A stretch of DNA of 64,000 nucleotides, taken from the NCBI GenBank assembly GCA_037447605.1, contig CM074809.1, positions 3,738,507 through 3,802,506 on the forward strand, given 5' to 3'. A model generated the notes under the pieces. The model was given only the letters and a program-made list of their open reading frames with translations. It made no database searches and was not told the origin of the DNA. A program made the position numbers and the translations under genes. This DNA is from Zygnema circumcarinatum. Its lineage: Eukaryota; Streptophyta; Zygnematophyceae; Zygnematales; Zygnemataceae. Each line of letters begins with the position of its first letter. The stretch's first letter is position 1. This document shows, piece by piece, positions 51,341 through 63,000 of the stretch.

Positions 51341-51790
51341 GTGGGGGCTAGGGTTGGGGGCACGGGGCACGGGCATGCCCGGGGGGGGGGCATGCCCCCC
51401 ATTTTTGACCGTCCGTGCCCGGGGCACGCCTCCAAAAATTTTCCCCATGTATTTCGTGCCCCCCCGTGCCCCCTGTCACGTGACGCTTACCTCGTACGAC
51501 CAGGCCCGGGCCGGTGACGATTGTTGTGTTGAGTACTGTCCGTACTTTTCATATTTTCCCGTACATGTGTACCTTTATCCGTACGTTTAGTACATTCATC
51601 TGTACTTTCTGTACCTTCATCCGTACCGTTTTTAAAATAGTATATTCTTTTTGGGGCCGATTTGAATTGCTCAATGCAGTCACGTCACGGGGCACGAAAA
51701 AGGGGCATGCCCCCCCCCAAGGGGGGGGGGCACGTGCCCCTGGGCACGGGTCGGAGGGGGACCGTGCCCCCAACCCTAGTGGGGGCGCGC
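51341..51790. mobile_element. Candidate foldback/TIR element, G/C-rich ends
   Basis: GGGGGCTAGGGTTGGGGGCAC at about 51344-51364 is matched in inverse orientation by GTGCCCCCAACCCTAGTGGGGG at about 51764-51786. Both are followed inward by CATGCCC and G or C runs (51370-51400; 51700-51740). The interior has repeated CCGTAC words at 51540-51630. No clear target duplication was found. Confidence 0.45.
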
Positions 51791-52427
51791 GTGCACGCCG
51801 GAACGGCAATGTCAGAGATCGGACGACTGATTGAACGCCACATGGATTCAAGTTTTATCAACGGGCGCTCCGGACCGTCCGTATAGTGCGACGACCTTCT
51901 CACAGGTCCCGACACGCGTCACGTGGCCAAGCGGGCGGCAGGTCTAGCGAGGGCTCCACGTGTTATCACGGCTACGCGGTGGTCCCACGGCGAGCGGACG
52001 ACACGTCAGCAGTATCCCTAACGGCTGATCGGATGGTGCATCGTCATCCTCCGACGGCCATCGACGGTCGATAGCCGGGAAGGGGTCCGGGACGCGCCAG
52101 ATAGGATGGCGCCATCATGATCGCGCGTGTAAAGGCGGGCGCGCAATGGCAGACAGCTCCAGCAAAAGAGGGGAGGCATCGCACGTGTGGATTTGCCTTG
52201 CCATGTCAGCCCTAGAGTCACGCTAGCTGTGGCTCTGGCCGGCCAAGAGGGAGCCGGGCGACTGGAACTGGCATGAATAGCCCGGACTGGAACTGGACGT
52301 GCAACAGAGCACGACCACGCGCACGGACACGCACACAGAGCGAGCGCTCTCGAGGAGAATCGCCGCCACTCCTCCCGCCGCCTGAATCCCGTCTCGGGGA
52401 GACGCCCGCAACGCACCCGCCCAAGGG

Positions 52428-55400
52428 AGGGGAAGGGAGGGGAAGGGAGGGGAAGGGAGGGGAAGGGAGGGGAAGGGAGGGGAAAGGGAGGGGAAGGGAG
52501 GGGAAGGGAGGGGAAGGGAGGGGAAGGGAGGGGAAGGGAGGGGAAGGGAGGGGAGGGGAAGGGAGGGGAAGGGAAGGGGAAGGGAGGAACGGAACGGAAA
52601 GAAGGGGAAGGGAGGGAAGGGAGGGAAGGGAGGAAGGGAGGGAAGGGAGGGGAGGGGAGGAAGGAATGGAAGGAATGGAAGGGAAAGGAAGGAGGGAAGG
52701 AGGGAAGGGAGGGAAGGGAGGATGGGAGGGAAGGGAGGGAAGGGAGGGAAGGGAGGGGAAGGGAGTTGAAGGGAGGGGAAGGGAGGGGAAGGGAGGGGAA
52801 GGGGGGGGGTAGGGAGGGGAAGGGAGGGGAAAGTAGGGGAAGGGGAAGGGAGGGGAAAGGGAGGGGAAGGGAGGGGAAGGGAGGGGAAGGGAGGGGGAGG
52901 GGAAGGGAGAAGGGAAGGGAGGGGAGGGGAGGGAGGGAAGGGAGGGGAAGGGAGGGGAAAGGGGGGAGGGGAAGGGAGGGGAAGGGAGGGGAAGGGAGGG
53001 GAAGGGAGGGGAAGGGAGGGGAAGGGAGCGGAGGGGAAGGGAGGGGAAGGGAAGTGAGGAGAAGGGAGGGGAAGGGAGCGGAAGGGAGCGGAGGGGAAGG
53101 GAGGGGAAGGGTGGGGAAGGGGAAGGGAGGGGAAGGGAGGGGAAGGGAGGGGAAGGGAGGGGAAGGGAGGGGAAGGGAGGGGAAGGGAGGGGAAGGGAGG
53201 GGAAGGGGGGAAGGGATGGGAAGGGAGGGGAGGGAGGGAAGGGAGGGGAGGGGGGGGGAGGGGAAGGGAGAAGATGGGAGGGGAAGGGAGAGGAGGGGAA
53301 GGGAATGGAAGGGAGGGGAAGGGAGGGGAAGGGAGGGGAGCGGAGGGGAAGGGAGGGGAAGGGAGGGGAAGGAGGAGAAGGGAGGGGAAGGGGGAAGGGA
53401 GGGGAAGGGAGGGGAAGGGTGGGGGGGAAGGGGAAGGGAGGGGAAGGGGGGAAGGGAGGGGAAGGGAGGGGAAGGGAGGGGAAGGGAGGGGAAGGGAGGG
53501 GAAGGGAGGGGAAGGGAGGGGAAGGGAGGGGAAGGTCGGGGAAGGGAGGGGAAGGGAGGGGAAGGGAGGGGAAGGGAGGGGAAGGGGGGTAGAAGGGAGG
53601 GGAAGGGAGAGGAGGGGAGCGGAGGGGAGCGGACGGCAGGGGACGGCAGGGGACGGGAGGTGACGGCAGGGGACGGGGGGGAAGGGAGGGGAAGGGAGGG
53701 AAAGGAAGGGGAAGGGAGTTGAAGGGAGGGGAAGGGAGGGGAAGGGAGGGGTAGGGAGGGGAAGGGAGGGGAAGGGAGGGGAAGGTGAGGGGAAGGGAGG
53801 GGAAGGGAGGGGAAGGGAGGGGAAGGGAAGGGAAGGGAAGGAAGGGAGGGAAAGGGAGGGGAAGGGAGGGGAATGGAAGGGAGGGAAGGGAGGGGAAGGG
53901 AGGGGAAGGGAAGGGAGGGGAAGGGAGGGGGGGAGGGGAAGGGAGGGGAAGGGGTGGAAGGGAGGGGAAGGGGGAAGGGAGCGGAAGGGAGGGGAAGGGG
54001 GGGGAAGGGAGGGGAGGGGAAGGGAGGGGATGGGAGGGGAGGGGGGAAGGGAGGGGAAGGGAATGGAAGGGAGCGGACGGCAGGGGACGGCAGGGGACGG
54101 GAGGTGACGGCAGGGGACGGGGGGGAAGGGAGGGGAAGGGAGGGAAAGGAAGGGGAAGGGAGTTGAAGGGAGGGGAAGGGAGGGGTAGGGAGGGGAAGGG
54201 AGGGGAAAGTAGGGGAAGGGGAAGGGAGGGGAAGGTGAGGGGAAGGGAGGGGAAGGGAGGGGAAGGGAGGGGAAGGGTGGGGAAGGGAAGGGAAGCGAAG
54301 GGAGGGAAAGGGAGGGGAAGGGAGGGGAATGGAAGGGAGGGGAAGGGAGGGGAAGGGGGTAGAAGGGAGGGGAAGGGAGAGGAGGGGAGCGGAGGGGAGC
54401 GGACGGCAGGGGACGGCAGGGGACGGGAGGTGACGGCAGGGGACGGGGGGGAAGGGAGGGGAAGGGAGGGAAAGGAAGGGGAAGGGAGGGGAAGGGAGGG
54501 GTAGGGAGGGGAAGGGAGGGGTAGGGAGGGGAAGGGAGGGGAAAGTAGGGGAAGGGGAAGGGAGGGGAAGGTGAGGGGAAGGGAGGGGAAGGGGGTAGAA
54601 GGGAGGGGAAGGGAGCGGAAGGGAGCGGAGGGAAGGAGGGGAAGGTGTGGGGAAGGGAGGGAAGGGGAAGGAGGGGAAGGGAGGGAAGGAGGGAAGGAGG
54701 GAAGGAGGGGAAGCTGGAGGGGAAGGGAGTGGGAAGGGGGGTAGAAGGAGGGAAGGAGGGAAGGGAGGGGAAGGGAGGGGAAGGGAGAAGGGAGGGGAGC
54801 GGAAGGGAGGGGAAGGGGGGGAAGGGAGGGGAAGGGAGGGGAAGGGAGGCAATGGAAGGGAATGGAAGGGAGGGGAAGGGAGGGGAAGGGAGGGGAAGGG
54901 AGCGGAAGGGAGCGGAGGGGAAGGGAGGGGAAGGGAGGGGAAGGCAATGGAAGGGAATGGAAGGGAGGGAAGGGAGGGGGAGGAGAGGGAAGGAGCGGAA
55001 GGGATGGAGGGAAGGGAGGGAAGGGAGGGAAGTGAGGAGAAGGGAGGGGAACGGAGGGGAAGGGAGGGGAAGGGAGGGGAAGGGTGGGGAAGGGAGGGGA
55101 AGGTCGGGGAAGGGAGGGGAAGGTCGGGGAAGGGAGGGGAAGGAGGAAGGGGTAGAAGGAGGGAAGGGGTGGAGGGACCGGAGGGGAGCGGACGGCAGGG
55201 GACGGTAGGGGACGGAGGCATCTGGCAGGGGACGGGGGAAGGAGGGAAGGAGGGAAGGAAGGGAAGGGAGCTGAAGGAGGGAAGGAGGGTAGGAGGGAAG
55301 GTGATGGTGCTAGGGGAAGGGGAAGGGAGGGGAAGGTGAGGGGAAGGGAGGGGAAGGGAGGGGAAGGGAGGGGAAGGGTGGGGAAGGGAAGGGAAGCGAA

Positions 55401-55755
55401 GGGAGGGAAAGGGAGGGGAAGGGAGGGGAATGGAGGGGAAGGGAGGGGAAGGGAGGGAAATGGAGGGAAAGGGAGGGGAAGGGAGGGGAAGGGAGGGGAA
55501 GGGAGGGGAAGGGAGGGGAAGGGGGGAGAAGGGAGGGGAAGGGAGGGGAGGGGAGCGGAAGGGAGGGGAAGGGGGGTGATGGGAGGGGAAGGGAGGGGAG
55601 GGGAAGGGAGGGGATGGGAGCGGAAGGGATCGGAAGGGAGGAGAAGGGAGGAGAAGGGAGGGGAAGGGAGGGGAAGGGAGGGGAAGGGAGGGGAAGGGAG
55701 GGGAAGGGAGGGAGAAGGGAGGGGAAGGGAAGGGAAGGAAAGGGAGGGGAGGAAA
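52428..55755 (+). repeat. 3.3-kb purine satellite (GGGGAAGGGA)n with higher-order structure
   Basis: The plus strand is almost entirely purine, built from a 10-bp unit GGGGAAGGGA and 9/8-bp variants (GGGAAGGGA). A longer block containing GGACGGCAGGGGACGGCAGGGGACGGGAGGTGACGGCAGG recurs at about 53628, 54070 and 54403, with a degenerate copy near 55188, so the array has a higher-order organisation. Long reading frames across it (proline or glycine-glutamate repeats) are artefacts of low complexity. Confidence 0.97.
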
Positions 55756-55875
55756 AGGAAATATCATTTTACATGATAAAACAGAACGGGGCTTACCAGC
55801 GATATGACTCTCAGTAGCCGTCCATGCTTCCGGAAACTGAAAGCAGTAATGTAAAAACCTGAGTGTTTGCTGCAG

Positions 55876-56601
55876 GTGGGAGGTGAGTTGACGGAATTCA
55901 TCATTGTACTTCGCAGCGGGGAGTCTGTGAAGGCATTTTGTGGCCGAGGCTATGTCTCCCTTGGAGCGGGGCTGAGTGTTGCAGTGGGTCCTGTAGGCCG
56001 CCATGCAGAAGCAGACCTTCGGCTAGGAGACGGAGGTGCTGCTCAATGTTTTTCGTACAGCTGCAGCAAAGGTGTTTGCGTTGGTGAAAACATTGAAGAT
56101 TGGGACTAGGATCAGGCCTCTCTAGCGGGCCTTTGTTTGGTGTATCCCTCTGCCCCTGCATTGTGAGGGCTTCTTCACTTGCAGGTGATTGTAGATTGTA
56201 GTTTGCTTCGTTTCGTCGAGGCCTTTCCTAGAACATCAGGTGAAGGTCTGAAGCTAGGAACATGGAAGTCAGTTTGCCGTAGCTGCCTCCTGTCTTGTGA
56301 TGTACGTGTCTTGTTGTTATTCCCATGCAGCAGGCATAGAGCGCAATGTTTCTGAGCAAGCACTGGGCGCTGCCGCCTGCATGGTGCAGGCGCCTTTGTG
56401 GGCATCTCTATGGAGGGCAGCGTAGTCGCAACACGGGCGGAGGCGAACCGGCGGTTCTATGGCGAGCAGAGCACATCGGCATCTGCCATCCTCCTCGGGG
56501 CCACTCCCTGCCCGCGCGCTGCAGCGCCCCTCTACGCCGCCCTCCAGGACCTCTTCTCCAAGCTGGAGGGCCCTCTTAGCTGCGATTCTGCCTACTTCTG
56601 A
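55876..56601 (+). pseudogene. SYLF-domain (Ysc84/DUF500) protein, C-terminal half only
   Basis: Two exons: 55876-56071 and 56390-56601, phase 1 junction. Exon A reads ELTEFIIVLRSGESVKAFCG, then RGYVSLGAGLSVAVGPVGRH, ending YSCSKG. Exon B continues AFVGISMEGSVVATRAEANR, then RFYGEQ, and ends at a TGA. This is the unmistakable second half of the SYLF lipid-binding domain, which binds phosphoinositides and works with actin and FYVE partners in plants and fungi. The first half should lie just upstream, but that place is occupied by the purine satellite and no such exon is in the window. Either an enormous intron runs beyond the window's other genes, or the gene is truncated or the assembly is broken. 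Confidence 0.87.
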
Positions 56602-56790
56602 TGGATGACAGGATGAGCCAGGTATCTCTCTCTCCCTCTCTCCTCCCTCTCTCGCTCTCATTCTCCCCCCTCACGACTCTCTGCCCCCAGTCCATCTAAT
56701 CATCTCCTCACTCCTCTCTCCCTTCCCCGCTCCTTCTCTTATTGAAAGCAGAAGCAATGGCAAGTGCCGAGCACCTGGCCAATCATTTTT

Positions 56791-57229
56791 TCAGTATCCA
56801 GTGACCCAGCTCGCAAATGGTCTCCATTCTCTCTGCTCCTCGGGAATGAGATAGTCCGTCCAGAAGTACTGCACGTGAATTCAGAGAAACCCACAGTAAA
56901 TTCTCATTAATCCTTCGCATTTTAATATTCCTTTCCAACACGTTTCCACTATTTTAAGTTTCTCTCCTGTCCCTCGCCCCCAATTCTCCGCCTTCCCCCA
57001 GTTTTGGTTGAAAGCTACTTACAAGACCACCTGATGCTGGAAATGCCGATGATATTTCCCCCATGCTGAGGCCCACCAGGAGGGTCATGATGGAGACGAG
57101 GACCCATCCCCATATAACAACGGGAGGGCCTCCATCAAGCAGCGCTTCTCCATAGAGAGAGGTAGTTCCATTCAAAACGGAGAGGATGCTGAAGGAGAGG
57201 CCGAATGTGCCCCAAAATATGACCTTCTT
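56791..57229 (-). pseudogene. BAT1-type amino acid permease (APC family) fragment, two exons
   Basis: Exon 1 at 57229-57023 reads IFWGTFGLSFSILSVLNGTT, then GGPPVVIWGWVLVSIMTLLV and GLSMGEISSAFPASGGL, the TM1-TM2 region of plant bidirectional amino acid transporter 1 and fungal GABA permeases. Exon 2 starts at 56868 in frame with YFWTDYLIPEEQREWRPFAS then WVTGY, but a TGA (56793-56791) follows where the family has Trp or Phe, and no donor fits nearby. No later exon is found before the SYLF fragment. It is best read as a broken remnant. Confidence 0.8.
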
Positions 57230-57624
57230 CTGCGGGGTAATGGCGGCATACAAGGGTCAGGTGATGGGGGAGGGAACGTGGCTGAAATATAAGGGGAAAC
57301 ATTTGACGATTCTTAATAGTCTTCAGGTTGCCGAGGGCTAGGTTAAATGTTTTGAGATTAAAATGAATGAGGAAAAGGCTTTGCTCTCTGCTTTGTGTTG
57401 AAATGTGGGGTCTGAAGGGCTTAGCTTCTGCTACAGTCTCTTGACAGAGACAGGACGAAGTTTTCTGTGCAATGAAGCTTAGATAATTTTCAATGGCATG
57501 CATTCATTGCTACAGAAGGAACAGATATGGCTTGGTTTATAGCAAGTCATGAAATTTGTCCCTAAATTTGCTCTTAACCACCGTTTTCCGTTAGTGCTCG
57601 TGCACATTGACCATACATAGATCG

Positions 57625-58015
57625 ACCCCCTCCCTCCCTCCTCCCTCCCCTCCCCTCCCCCACCCCCTCCCCCTCCCCTCCCCCTCCCTCCCCTCCCCCT
57701 CCCCTCCCCCTCCCCTCCCCCCTCCCCCTCCCCTCCCCTCCCCCTCCCTCCCTCCCCTCCCCCTCCCCCTCCCCCTCCCCCCCCCTCCCCCTCCCCCTCC
57801 CCTTCCCCTTCCCCTCCCCTCCCCCTCCCCTCCCTCCCCTCCCTCCCCTCCCCCTCCCCCTCCCCCTCCCCCTCCCCTCCCCTCCCCCTCCCCCTCCCCT
57901 CCCCCTCCCCCTCCCCCTCCCCCTCCCCCTCCTCCCTCCCCCTCCTCCCTCCCCTCCCCTCCCCCTCCCCTTCCCCCTCTCCCTCTCCTACTCCCTCCCC
58001 CACTCTCCCCCTTTC
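57625..58015 (+). repeat. (CCCCTCCC)n low-complexity tract
   Basis: About 390 bp of CCCCTCCC and CCCTCC variants end just before the STT3 C-terminal exon. Confidence 0.95.
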
Positions 58016-58076
58016 ACCTCCCTCCCTTCCACTCTCTCTCTTACACACACGCGTGCGGCCATTGTTCACTGGCAGG

Positions 58077-58173
58077 CATTCACCACCACCCACTGGATGG
58101 TGCGCGTATACAAACTCAAGGAGCCCAAAAACCGCCCTCGCGGGAAGGCCAAGAAGCGCGCCAAAGCGATTTG
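58077..58173 (+). pseudogene. STT3: STT3 C-terminal exon, isolated, on the plus strand
   Basis: After the acceptor CTGGCAG the plus strand reads AFTTTHWMVRVYKLKEPKNR, then PRGKAKKRAKAI and TGA. This is the conserved STT3 C-terminus (EAFTT..W.VR.YK.K.P.NR) with a basic cytosolic tail. The exons that should precede it are not upstream on this strand. The only other STT3 exons in the window (47430-46903) are on the opposite strand. See the finding on the split gene. Confidence 0.82.
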
Positions 58174-59167
58174 ATGTTCATTTTTCCGCCCGCTGGAAAG
58201 GAGTTCAATCAAGACCTAAATGAGGAGCTTTTTTTTTTTTTTTTTTTGGTTAATGTGATTTCTTGGATGTTAAGTGTGCTCATTTAGTGTCTCTTCAGGG
58301 TATGTAGGGTTTATTTTGGAGACTCAAAGGGTTTTCCTGGGTTCTTTAAGGAGGGCTTTCGACTTGTTGAGGAAAGCAGGGGGGCGGGGGTTGTAAATAC
58401 CGTTTTTTCAGCGCAGTTTTCCAAGCAAGTTAGGATTCTGGACGGTTTTTTTTTTGTTTTTTTCTCAATCTGTCAACTGTAACTGATTTTTTTTTCACTT
58501 TTGGCCCGCTCGTGTGACAGGTGAAGAAGCAGCGTCAACCGAAAATGAATACGAGAGCCGCAATTGGGGCGGGAATGTAATGGCATTGGGGAGGCACTGC
58601 TAAACTTTTGAAAACTTTTGATGTTAAGTGAGGTAGCTTAGCTCTTATTTCGGAACCCTTTTTTTCCATTGAATTGTTACTTTATGGCCAGTCGTGAGAA
58701 TGACGGCAGGAGAATTCTTTCCTTTTTTTTGCACTGAATAATGTGAAACGTGAAATGTGGTTGTTGTGTTGTTGTTCATTCCATATGCCATGCACTAACT
58801 GCACACATACCATACATACCACACATACCATACATGCCATACATACCACACATACTTACCATGCCTTTCAGCATTGACAAGTTTTCAGAATTAAACCGAA
58901 CCTACTGCTAACAAATCATTGTAGCATTGACTATGAGTGACAATGATCCATGTTGCATGTAATGGGTGACTTGCACACTTGCCACGATAAACAACGAGCC
59001 ATTTCATTCCCTCTAGTGCTCAATCTTCATACAGCGGCAAACAGGCAGAAGCTAAGCCTAATGAACGATAAAGCATCCATCCATTTGTTAATATCATGAA
59101 CCCATTCAGGTGCTTCCGATGCGCATCGCGAAGTGAGGACGAGCTATAGGACAGACCAAACTAAACC
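58174..59167. other. Intergenic between STT3 exon and U6
   Basis: No gene is seen. T runs lie near 58231-58246 and 58446-58490. A CATACATACCACA microsatellite lies at about 58803-58862. Confidence 0.35.
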
Positions 59168-59220
59168 AAAAAAATTTGGACCATTTCTCGATTTGTGCGT
59201 GTCATCCTTGCGCAGGGGCC

Positions 59221-59252
<32 letters not shown>

Positions 59253-59270
59253 ACGGATGTCCCGAAGGAC
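59168..59270 (-). ncRNA. U6: U6 spliceosomal RNA
   Basis: On the minus strand from 59270 the gene reads GTCCTTCGGGACATCCG, then AAAATTGGAACGATACAGAG, AAGATTAGCATGGCCCCTGC and GCAAGGATGACACGCACAAA, ending TCGAGAAATGGTCCAAATTT plus a T-run terminator at 59174-59168. It contains the 5' stem-loop, the ACAGAGA box that pairs with the 5' splice site, and the AGC triad. The 3' end (TCGAGAAATGGTCC) is the plant version. It acts in the catalytic core of the spliceosome. Upstream promoter elements match Pol III-type plant snRNA genes. Confidence 0.98.
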
Positions 59271-59287
59271 AATGACTGTAATGAACT

Positions 59288-59333
59288 GTACATATATATA
59301 AACAAACGTATTTTCTTAAAAACAATTGTGGGA
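59288..59333 (-). promoter_or_regulatory. U6 promoter: USE and TATA box
   Basis: TCCCACAATTG on the minus strand (59333-59323) resembles the plant upstream sequence element RTCCCACATCG. TTTATATATATG (about 59302-59291) is the TATA box, about 20-30 bp before the RNA start. The short USE-TATA gap is the arrangement that directs RNA polymerase III in plant U6 genes. Confidence 0.8.
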
Positions 59334-60084
59334 GAATATGCACGAATTTACTCAAAAATCTGTAAGTCGCCATTGGACTATCTCCGCTCCTGACTTGTAC
59401 AATGGGCTCTGGAAAAGGCAAGGGAAGGAGATGGTTTGGCGCGTTCACTAATGCAAGGGGGGAAGGAATTCACTCTTCTCAGCTCGACTTGGCAGTCAGT
59501 CTCTATGCGCTGAGGAGAGCCCAGCATTCATGTATACACGGCCTATTCCCAGACCTTGAAGATTGCGTGCAGGGTTCTCCCATCTTTCTCACTGATGTCT
59601 GGTAAACTCTCTGAGAGATATATCAATTCTCTTTGATGTCGTCGCCTTCACATCATTTGTATCCGCAGGGGCGATGTTCTGTAGATCTCAACGTGGCAAC
59701 AAGGCCCACTTTTTATATGTTGCCGTGTTTTTTGCAAACCCTAATCTCTCAACTTGCGAGCGACACGCCAATCAAACGCAGATTGGGTCTGCACTGCACT
59801 GATTGAGTTTGACCCACGAACAGGACGCCACACTCAGCACTATGCCATTTTGCGGCTATCGACTTTTTTGAAAAAACACGTCTCCAAAAGAACAGTTTCA
59901 CAAGAAATTGGGACAGAGATGTCATCAAGCGTTACACAGACCTGAGGAGGGCGTGTTCTATGTCAAACTAATCTCTGACGGGCCAATGAGCTACATGTGC
60001 CCAACGGCTGAAGCTCCGACTGAGAATTGGAAGTGGTGGCAATATCTATTAACATAGTCCACTTTTTAGAAAGCGGTGCCATTT
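59334..60084. other. Intergenic between U6 and exonuclease gene
   Basis: A 67-codon plus-strand ORF at 59402-59605 (MGSGKGKGRRWFGAFTNARG start) has no recognised relatives and no clear splice partner. Nothing else is supported. Confidence 0.3.
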
Positions 60085-63000
60085 TTACTCTGAAGAAGTG
60101 TTCAGAATGAAGCTGTCGCCTTCAGTATCTTGTGCCGTTGCAGCCGCTTCTTGTACATTTCGCCGTTCTGGGTTATAAACTGAAAAATCGCCAAATTCAC
60201 GATATCCGCTACGCGAGACAGGGGACACACGTAGAAACTGTTGGTGAGCATTTTGTTGTATCAAAAAGCGTTTCCATCGCTAACATCTGCATGCTGCTGT
60301 GACTGCCCAAACAGATTCTGTACATAGTAAAACCTCCCAACCCTAACAGCATAGACACCCTACCTGCCCTAAACATAGAAAGTCTTTCTGAACCTAAACA
60401 AGCCCCAACAACCCAAGAAACCCTGATGCAGTCAAGACTCCCCACAGGTAAAAACCCTAAAAACTGCAAAATGTTGCTTGGTTTTAGGGCTGACCTATGA
60501 TGCACATCCCAGCCAGCCGGAAGGAATTTTGGCTTCAAAGCTGAGACAAAGACCTCCCTCCACCTCTGAATAAAATCGCGAATGGCATCTTCTCCACCCT
60601 CTCTCTGAAGCTCCTCCACCACCTTCTTCCCATGCTGCCCATGGCCCATCACTCCCTCCCTCTTGGGCCTTCGTTTCCTTTGCGGCAGCTCCATAGTCAC
60701 ATCTCCTTCCTCTCCCTCCCCCTCTCCTGCCTCTCCCCCTCTTCTTCCGTTCGACGTAACTGAACACTCGCTCCCATAGGACATGGAACAACTTGAAGGT
60801 TCCTCCCGTCCCTCAAAAGACAGACTTTTCAGGTACGTTTCTTCCTCATCTCCGCCTATACTTTTCTGGCCCTTTTGTTTTACCTCTGCTCCACTCTCCT
60901 CCCCGTATCTCTCTTCCCTTCTCCGTTCCCATCTGTCCTGACTATCTGCTTCTCCTCCTTCCTCTGCACTCTGCTCACTCTCATCTCTCCCCTTCACTCG
61001 ATCCCCTTTGTCCACCTCTGCAGCTTCACCTCCCAAAGTCCCGTCCCCTCTCACTTCTCCCTCTTCCTCTCCACGTTGCCCATATTCACCCACATGCTTG
61101 AGAAGAAGAGAATACGGATGCCTTTTCCCCAGCATTCTCTTCTGTCCCCTTGGGCCCATACCCACTAGCAGTGCAGCTTCTACCTCTTCCCTATCCACAT
61201 CCTCTTTCCCATAGTATTTCCTCACTACAGATAACAGCTCCTCTAGCCTTTCCTTAGGCATAGCATCCCCATGCTTCAGGACAGCCATAGCCGCCCTTTT
61301 CAGCTGAAGGGGATCCACTCCTCCATTCCCATTCCCCCCCTCGTCTCCCACCCTCCCTCCCCCCTCGCCCTCTCCCTCCTCCTCTCCCCCCCCCTCTCCC
61401 ACATGCTGAATGCGCGGCGGAGTGAGTGGTATACTCGTCTCTGCTGCCACTCGCCTTTTGTAAGTCTCTGCTGCTTTATGCGCTACCTCGTGACAGTCAA
61501 CACATAGAAGCACGATATCGTGTGATCTATGCGATTTCAAATGTTCCGGAAAGTGTTGCCTGTAACAGGACGGAACGAGCCTGTACCTCAAATAGTGTCC
61601 AGATTCACCGCATGCAACGCAGCGGTTCGATTTGCTCTGAATGTAAAAAGCGTTTGCAGAGTCGTCAGGTCTCCCTTTGGGCTGAAAGAGCAGCCGAACT
61701 GAGGGAGGCTCTTTAGCAATGTATTCAGCCAAGCCACGTTTCACATACCTGCCAACAGAGAACACATATAGTACTATAATTTAGCACACAAAGTAAATGG
61801 GGAAGGAAGGGAGTGGGAGGGGGCGAGGGAGACGGAGAGGGAGAGGGATGAGACTGTGCTGCAGGGTAGGGTGGAGTAGATTAATAAGCTTTTAAACAGA
61901 TGGCATTTCGGTTTCTTCAAGATTTCCTTCAGAATTTGACGTCTGGGAGCGCTCACCATTCCAGTTTCTTTTTGTCGCAGAAGCAAAGTAACCGATTATC
62001 CCCGCTATAGATTCGACAATTTTCGTACACCTGCTTCCTGCAGGAAAATTTCTTAATGAACTGCTCCCTAGCTTGGACAGGGTCCTTCACCCATGTCTTA
62101 GGCAAACTTTTCTGCAGCTGTCTGAAGGAGAGCTCTCCCACCTCCTCTCTCCAACCTCTCTCCTTTCCCTCTCCCTGCACCTTCCCACTATCTCCACCCT
62201 TCCGCACCCCACCCGACCACCCTGGAAAGGCTTTCCCCCCGAACCCTAGTCTCCCTCCCTCATCCAGCCCTCCCCTACCGCTCCTATTTCCATTACTGAA
62301 TGAGCTGCTCTCCCTCTCAATCACCTCTCCCTCCTCCCCACTTTCCATATCTAAAGGTTTCAGGGACTTAAGACCCTCCTCCCTCTTTCCCTGGGCTTCA
62401 GTTACAGCCTGCTTAATCAACTCTACAATGACACTTGCATGTCTTTTGGCTGCAGGAGAAGGAGACGGAAAATAAGCAGCATTTAGGATTTTAAGGGTTG
62501 CTGGGGAGGACGTGGCAGCTTCCCATTGGACACTATCTGCGGCTGCTATGCATGCGAGAAGCTCATCTTCTGTAGTCGGTTGAGCTATGGCGGTTGCAAG
62601 AATGGCTTCTCCGGACATTATAAATCGCAGACTCTCGTCTTCTGTTCGAGCCTGCAGTGAAGAAACGGAGTCGGTGAATGAAGGAGCTACTAAAACAATA
62701 TGTCATTGAATAAAAAAAAACCAAACAGATTCAAAACCTTCCAGCGTCAGAACCCTAAAACGCTAAACAGACACACTGAAATCCGTAGCCCGCTTGAAAA
62801 CCCAAAGAAAAGGTCAGAAACCCTACAAAATCACAGTTCTTGGTTTCTGTTCAGAGTCCAAAACCGAAAAATACATTATGTTCTATCACATGGTCGCTTC
62901 CTTCCTAACATCCTATACCATTCAAGTCCGTACCGTACAGTCTCTCCATTCGCAGAGCGCCCAAAGAACAGCTCGAAACTCCACATCCATAACCTGCAAC

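Noticed and set aside
50457-51517. Two ~210-codon frames near the MULE
   Set aside because: They read across the terminal inverted repeats and mirror each other because the DNA is inverted-repeat; no transposase motifs.
52018-56004. A 1328-codon minus-strand proline/serine-rich reading frame (and a 909-codon companion)
   Set aside because: It is produced by the 10-bp purine satellite being open in all frames; there are no domains, and sub-repeats give the same PSLPLPSPP pattern in every frame.
57479-58287. Gly/Glu and Pro-rich frames of ~200 codons on both strands
   Set aside because: Low-complexity CCCCTCCC tract; only the last part (58077-58173) has real coding similarity (STT3).
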